A stretch of DNA of 10,546 nt from assembly GCA_023423605.1 (NCBI GenBank), contig JAFAFF010000133.1, forward strand, positions 1 through 10,546. The letters are read 5' to 3'. Positions 6,892 through 10,546 of this stretch are shown here, piece after piece (the stretch's first letter is position 1; each line of letters starts with the position of its first letter). The translations under genes and the position numbers were made by a program. The notes beneath the pieces are model-generated. The model was not told the DNA's origin and searched no databases. It was given only the letters and a program-made list of their open reading frames with translations. This DNA is from Pseudomonadota bacterium (GTDB taxonomy: Bacteria > Pseudomonadota > Gammaproteobacteria > Xanthomonadales > Xanthomonadaceae).

Positions 6892-8451
6892 ATGAGCCTG
6901 TCCCCTTTAGATATCAGCATCGTGCTGGCCTACCTGGCCGGCATCTTCATCCTTGCGCAGTGGGTATCGCGCGAAAAGGCCGGCCACCAGAAGTCCGCGC
7001 AGGACTATTTCCTGGCCAGCCGCAGCCTGCCCTGGTGGGCGATCGGCGCGTCGCTGATCGCCGCCAACATCTCCGCCGAGCAGATAATCGGCATGTCCGG
7101 GTCCGGTTACGCGATCGGCCTGGCCATTGCATCCTATGAATGGATGGCCGCACTTACGCTGCTCATCGTCGGCAAATGGTTCCTGCCGATCTTCCTGCGC
7201 AACGGCATCAACACCATGCCGCAGTTCCTGGAAGAGCGATACGGCAACCGCATCCGCACGTTGATGGCGGTGTTCTGGCTGGGCCTGTACGTGTTCGTCA
7301 ACCTGACCTCCATCCTGTGGCTGGGTTCCATCGCCATTGCCCAGGTGGCCGGCATGGACCAGACGCTGGCGCTGTTCCTGCTGGGCGCATTCGCCCTGGC
7401 ATACCAGTTGTACGGTGGGCTGAAGGCGGTGGCGCTGACCGACATCGTGCAGGTATCGCTGCTGGTGCTGGGCGGGCTGATGGTCACCGGCATCACCCTC
7501 GGGCAGATCGGCCAGGGCAGCGTGGTGGACGGCTTCATGACGCTGTGGCAGCAGCATCCGGAAAAGTTCGAGATGATCCTGGACAAGGACAACCCGTTCT
7601 ACAAGGATCTGCCGGGGCTTTCGGTGCTGCTGGGCGGCCTGTGGATCGCCAACCTGAGCTACTGGGGCTTCAACCAGTACATCATCCAGCGCGCGCTGGC
7701 GGCCAAGGACCTGCGCGAAGCGCAGAAGGGCGTGGTGTTCGCGGCGTTCCTGAAACTGTTGATTCCGGTCATCGTGGTGCTGCCGGGCATCGCCGCAGTG
7801 ATGCTGGCGCCGCAGCTGGAGCGTCCGGATGAAGCCTATCCCACCATGCTGCGGCTGCTGCCCAGCGGCGTGCTGGGCCTGGTGTTCGCCGCGCTGGTGG
7901 CCGCGATCGTGGCCTCGCTGGCGTCCAAGATCAACTCGGTGGCCACCATCTTCACCCTGGACTTCTACGCCAAGCGCGCACCCGAGGCATCGCAGCCGAA
8001 GCTGGTACGCGTCGGCCGCATCGCCGCCGGCGTTTCCATCATCATCGCGGTGCTGACTGCACGCCCGTTGCTGGGCGGCTTCGACCAGGGCTTCCAGTAC
8101 ATCCAGGAGTTCACCGGCTTCTTCACGCCCGGCATCGTGGTGATCTTCCTGCTCGGCCTGTTCTGGAAGCGCGCCAATGAAGCCGGTGCGCTGGCGGCAG
8201 CCATCGGTTCGTTCGTGCTTTCGCTGGCGCTCAAGCTGGCGTGGCCCGGGCTTCCTTTCATGGACCGCATCGGCCTGGTCTTCCTGCTGACCCTGGCGCT
8301 GGGCGTCGGCGTCGCGCTGGCCACATCCGCCCGCAGCGCGAGCGACCGCATCCGCACCGATGACGTCCGCTACGCCACCGCGCCGTCCTTCAACATTGCC
8401 TCCCTGGCCGTGCTGGCCATCCTGGTCGCGCTGTACGCAACCTACTGGTGA
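6892..8451 (+). CDS. sglT: sodium/galactose symporter, SSS family, vSGLT-like
   Basis: Inner-membrane Na+-coupled uptake of galactose (or glucose). The 519 residues form many hydrophobic segments, consistent with the 14-helix LeuT fold of Vibrio vSGLT. From memory the match to vSGLT is close, including NISAEQIIGMSGSGYAIGLA (59-78) and YWGFNQYIIQR (257-267). Counterparts of vSGLT sugar-site residues are N59, Q64, E83, N254, K288 and Q402, with Y257 as the inner gate tyrosine. Two positions appear to differ: vSGLT S91 is A86, and at the Na2 site vSGLT S364 is A341 while the next serine (S342) is kept. The region before AYPTM (about 305-320) is shorter than in vSGLT. It has its own GGAG (6883-6886), 27 bases after the lactonase stop, so it can be translated independently within the same operon. 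Its stop overlaps the possible GTG start of the next gene. Confidence 0.93.
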   Translation: MSLSPLDISIVLAYLAGIFILAQWVSREKAGHQKSAQDYFLASRSLPWWAIGASLIAANISAEQIIGMSGSGYAIGLAIASYEWMAALTLLIVGKWFLPIFLRNGINTMPQFLEERYGNRIRTLMAVFWLGLYVFVNLTSILWLGSIAIAQVAGMDQTLALFLLGAFALAYQLYGGLKAVALTDIVQVSLLVLGGLMVTGITLGQIGQGSVVDGFMTLWQQHPEKFEMILDKDNPFYKDLPGLSVLLGGLWIANLSYWGFNQYIIQRALAAKDLREAQKGVVFAAFLKLLIPVIVVLPGIAAVMLAPQLERPDEAYPTMLRLLPSGVLGLVFAALVAAIVASLASKINSVATIFTLDFYAKRAPEASQPKLVRVGRIAAGVSIIIAVLTARPLLGGFDQGFQYIQEFTGFFTPGIVVIFLLGLFWKRANEAGALAAAIGSFVLSLALKLAWPGLPFMDRIGLVFLLTLALGVGVALATSARSASDRIRTDDVRYATAPSFNIASLAVLAILVALYATYW

Positions 8452-8456
8452 TCACG

Positions 8457-9518
8457 ATGACCCGATACTTCCGGAACACCACGACCCAGCGGCCGCTGCT
8501 TCGGGCGATGGCGATGAGCGTACTGCTGGCGGTGGTGCCTGCGGCACTGGCGGTGAACGTCGAATGGGGTGGCACCGCCACCATCGTCGAGAAGAATGCA
8601 GGCTGGGGTCGCATGGTGCCGCTTGCCGACGGACGCTGGCTTGCGGTCACCACGCGCTTCAATGCCGGTTCGCCAACCACGCTCACCCTCTCCGTCAGCG
8701 ATGACGACGCGCGCAGCTGGAAGCAGCTGTCCAGCGTCAGCGAAGCAGGCCGCAAGATCGACAACGGCGAGCTGCTGGTGCTGCCCGATGGCCGGATCCT
8801 GCTGGCGATGCGCTCACTGGTGGACGGCAGCTCGTACCGGCTGCACCTGTATGCCAGCGACGACAGCGCGCGCAGCTGGCGCTTCCTGAGCACCATCGCC
8901 GCCAATGAAGCACCTGCGGGCCGCGATGACCGCGGCGTGTGGGAACCGGTGCTCACCCTGCTGGACGATGGCACGCTGTCGGTGGTGTACGCCGATGAGA
9001 CACGCGCCGATGAGACGCCTGCCTACAACCAGGTGGTGTCGCAACGCCTGTCACGCGATGGTGGCCGCACGTGGGAGCCGGTCGCCACCATCGCCAACGA
9101 GCCGGGTGGCGGCAAGCTGCGGCCAGGCATGCCGGTGATGTCGCGCCGGCCGCAGGGCGGCTATCTGATGGTGCTGGAAACCTGTGGCGAAGATCCGCAA
9201 TGCCCGGTCTCGTTCAAGGTCTCGCCGGATGGCCGGAACTGGCCGGAGGGACTGGGTACGCCCCTGGCTGACCAGAAGTGCGGCCCCCATGTCATGACCA
9301 CGCGCGATGGCACGATGTTCGTCACGTCCTGCCTGAACCAGATCAGCTGGAGCGGCGATGGCGGCAACCAGTGGCAACGCCTGCCAACGCCAGCCTGGCC
9401 GCTCGGCTTCAAGCACTCCTGGCCAGCGGTGGTCGAACTCGGCCCGGGCCGCATCGGTGTCATCAACGCGACCGAGCATGGCGTGCAGGTCCGGTTCGGC
9501 CGGTACACGCAGGACTGA
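8457..9518 (+). CDS. exported Asp-box propeller glycosidase, sialidase-like by repeats, GH93-like by motifs
   Basis: Probably a periplasmic or secreted glycoside hydrolase that trims oligosaccharides. Numbering from GTG 8448 (356 residues): basic N-terminus, hydrophobic stretch 21-35 ending in ALA, with signal-peptidase cleavage likely after A35. A six-bladed propeller follows with Asp boxes at 84-91 (SDDDARSW), 137-144, 202-209 (SRDGGRTW), a degenerate one at 259-265 and one at 302-309. Asp boxes alone suggest sialidase, but the FRIP-type N-terminal motif and Arg triad of GH33 are not evident. Instead, GVWEPVL (E166), YADE and RPGMPV (226-230), then E244, occur in the order seen in GH93 exo-arabinanases. 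Four cysteines (246, 252, 278, 295) suit an exported protein. The start is uncertain: GTG 8448 overlaps the symporter stop; ATG 8457 has GGTGAT four bases upstream and was preferred. The substrate is unknown; the GH93 link is from memory of family motifs. Confidence 0.82.
   Translation: MTRYFRNTTTQRPLLRAMAMSVLLAVVPAALAVNVEWGGTATIVEKNAGWGRMVPLADGRWLAVTTRFNAGSPTTLTLSVSDDDARSWKQLSSVSEAGRKIDNGELLVLPDGRILLAMRSLVDGSSYRLHLYASDDSARSWRFLSTIAANEAPAGRDDRGVWEPVLTLLDDGTLSVVYADETRADETPAYNQVVSQRLSRDGGRTWEPVATIANEPGGGKLRPGMPVMSRRPQGGYLMVLETCGEDPQCPVSFKVSPDGRNWPEGLGTPLADQKCGPHVMTTRDGTMFVTSCLNQISWSGDGGNQWQRLPTPAWPLGFKHSWPAVVELGPGRIGVINATEHGVQVRFGRYTQD
8991..9016 (+). repeat. 11-base direct repeat inside the propeller glycosidase gene
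   Basis: GCCGATGAGAC occurs at 8991-9001 and again at 9006-9016, a 15-base period in frame, so the protein reads ADETR then ADETP just after the putative catalytic E166 blade. The period of exactly five codons suggests a small tandem duplication that has since diverged at its end. It preserves the frame. Confidence 0.6.
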
Positions 9519-9530
9519 TCACCGACGACA

Positions 9531-9553
9531 GCGCCGGCACCCGATGCCGGCGC
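9531..9553 (+). terminator. GC-rich hairpin after the galactose operon, possible terminator
   Basis: GCGCCGGCA (9531-9539) and TGCCGGCGC (9545-9553) form a perfect nine-base-pair stem with the five-base loop CCCGA, beginning 13 bases after the stop of the last operon gene. No T-tract follows, so it is not a canonical intrinsic terminator; it may stop transcription inefficiently, protect the mRNA 3' end, or act with Rho. It lacks the GTAG head of Stenotrophomonas SMAG repeats. Confidence 0.5.
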
Positions 9554-9560
9554 GCCGCAC

Positions 9561-9578
9561 TCGCCGCACCGGCGGCGA
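9561..9578 (+). other. second small GC hairpin in the same gap
   Basis: TCGCCGC (9561-9567) pairs perfectly with GCGGCGA (9572-9578) around the four-base loop ACCG, eight bases after the first hairpin. Again there is no T-tract. It may be part of a tandem terminator or lie in the leader of the next gene. Confidence 0.3.
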
Positions 9579-9612
9579 TGGGAGACAATGCCGGCAAGCA
9601 TCGGTATCCGTC

Positions 9613-9618
9613 AGGAGG
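9613..9618 (+). promoter_or_regulatory. strong ribosome-binding site of the ldhA-like gene
   Basis: AGGAGG, a full Shine-Dalgarno core, lies nine bases before ATG 9628. It is clearly stronger than the signals in the operon upstream, which mostly rely on start/stop overlap. It fixes the start of the dehydrogenase and supports that gene being independently expressed. I could not identify a convincing promoter in 9579-9612. Confidence 0.75.
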
Positions 9619-9627
9619 ACGCCCGTC

Positions 9628-10546
9628 ATGAAGACCGCGGTTTTCAGCGCACGGCCGTATGACCGGCAGTTTCTGGAGCAGGCGCGCCAGCAGGCGGGCA
9701 TGGACGCGACCCTCTCCTTTGCTTTCTTCGAAGCCGGGCTCGGCACGGCGACCGTCGCCCTGGCCAGCGGCTGCCAGGCAGTCTGTGTCTTCGTCAACGA
9801 CTGCCTGGATGCACCGGTGCTGCAGGCACTGCATGCACTTGGCGTGCACGCGATCGTGCTGCGATGCGCCGGCTACAACAACGTCGACCTGTCCTGCGCA
9901 CAGCGACTTGGCCTGTTCGTGGCGCGGGTTCCGGCGTATTCGCCGGAAGCGGTGGCAGAGCATGCGCTGGCGCTGATCATGACCCTGAACCGCCGCACGC
10001 ACCGGGCCTACAACCGCGTGCGGGAAGGCAATTTCATGCTGGATGGACTGCTCGGCAGCACCCTGCATGGCAAGACGGCAGGCATCATCGGTACCGGCAG
10101 GATCGGCCTGGCCACCGCCCGCATCCTGCGCGGCATCGGCTGCAGCGTGCTCGGCCATGATCCGGCACCCTCGCCCGGGTTCGCAGCGGTGGGCCAGCAG
10201 GTGACGCTGGATGAACTGCTGGTGCGTTCGGACATCGTGTCGCTGCACTGCCCGCTGACACCGGCCACCGCGCACCTGATCAACGACATGACGCTGGCGC
10301 GGATGAAACCGGATGCGATGCTGGTCAATACCTCCCGTGGCGCGCTGATCGACACCGATGCGGTGATCCGCGCACTCAAGACACGCCGGCTCGGGCACCT
10401 GGCCATCGACGTGTACGAGCAGGAAAGCGAACTGTTCTTCCAGGACCATTCCAGCGAGATCATCGAGGACGACACCTTCCAGCGCCTGATGACGTTCCCC
10501 AATATGCTGGTGACCGGACACCAGGGCTTCTTCACCCGCGAGGCGC
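9628..10546 (+). CDS. ldhA: NAD-dependent D-lactate dehydrogenase (2-hydroxyacid dehydrogenase), 3' partial
   Basis: Reduces pyruvate to D-lactate with NADH, or the reverse. The window holds 306 codons with no stop; E. coli LdhA is about 329 residues, so some 25 are missing. The match to E. coli LdhA from memory is close: RCAGYNNVDL (79-88), VPAYSPEAVAEHA (101-113), NRRTHRAYNR (121-130). The NAD-binding motif is GTGRIG (155-160), with D178 after the second strand fixing NAD specificity. Catalytic residues are R237 (NTSRGAL), E266 (DVYEQESELFF) and H298 (TGHQGF). ATG 9628 is set by AGGAGG nine bases upstream. It follows two hairpins and shares no overlap with the operon, so it is probably an independent gene. 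A metabolic link exists, since the upstream pathway produces pyruvate, but co-regulation is not shown. Confidence 0.93.
   Translation, partial: MKTAVFSARPYDRQFLEQARQQAGMDATLSFAFFEAGLGTATVALASGCQAVCVFVNDCLDAPVLQALHALGVHAIVLRCAGYNNVDLSCAQRLGLFVARVPAYSPEAVAEHALALIMTLNRRTHRAYNRVREGNFMLDGLLGSTLHGKTAGIIGTGRIGLATARILRGIGCSVLGHDPAPSPGFAAVGQQVTLDELLVRSDIVSLHCPLTPATAHLINDMTLARMKPDAMLVNTSRGALIDTDAVIRALKTRRLGHLAIDVYEQESELFFQDHSSEIIEDDTFQRLMTFPNMLVTGHQGFFTREA

Noticed and set aside
9531..9578. SMAG/REP element of Stenotrophomonas
   Set aside because: The stem is palindromic and GC-rich, but the defining GTAG head is absent and only one copy is visible in the window.
9463..10521. A 352-residue minus-strand open frame opposite the ldhA-like gene
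   Set aside because: The plus strand has a strong ribosome-binding site and all D-lactate dehydrogenase motifs; the antisense product resembles nothing.
1..10546. Mobile element, defence system, CRISPR, tRNA or riboswitch
   Set aside because: All ten kilobases are accounted for by catabolic, transport and regulatory genes with uniform GC-rich composition. I saw no transposase, integrase, direct-repeat array or tRNA-like fold, and no gap longer than 109 bases.

Overview
The window is a GC-rich, tightly packed bacterial sugar-catabolism locus with every gene on the + strand. The 5' partial TonB-dependent receptor is of the type common in Xanthomonas and Caulobacter relatives. Together with the base composition this suggests a member of the Xanthomonadaceae, plausibly Stenotrophomonas or a close relative; the genus is an inference from memory, not a computed placement.

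Layout: (1) 1-2564, plug and barrel of an outer-membrane TonB-dependent receptor whose signal peptide and TonB box lie before the window. (2) 2565-2663, a 99-base gap with an AT-rich patch and a short inverted repeat; this is the likely control region. (3) 2664-6864, a run of gntR/dgoR-like regulator, KDPGal aldolase (dgoA), galactonate dehydratase (dgoD), SDR sugar dehydrogenase and SMP-30 lactonase. From dgoA onward the genes overlap by a few bases. (4) 6892-9518, a vSGLT-like sodium/galactose symporter and an exported Asp-box propeller protein, again overlapping. (5) 9519-9627, a gap with two GC-rich hairpins, then (6) a 3' partial fermentative D-lactate dehydrogenase (ldhA-like) that looks like a separate unit.

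Together, regions 1-4 read as an oxidative D-galactose (De Ley-Doudoroff) module: outer-membrane uptake, periplasmic glycan trimming, sodium-driven inner-membrane uptake, oxidation to galactonolactone, lactone opening, dehydration to 2-keto-3-deoxygalactonate, and cleavage of the 6-phosphate to pyruvate and glyceraldehyde-3-phosphate. The one missing step is the 2-keto-3-deoxygalactonate kinase (DgoK), for which no gene is visible here.

The least expected element is the last gene of the operon. By its Asp boxes it would be called a sialidase, but its motif order (WEP, RPGM, a Glu 78 residues after the WEP Glu) resembles GH93 exo-arabinanases more than GH33 sialidases. This would tie the locus to plant arabinan or arabinogalactan side chains. 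I see no defence system, mobile element, CRISPR array, tRNA or rRNA.
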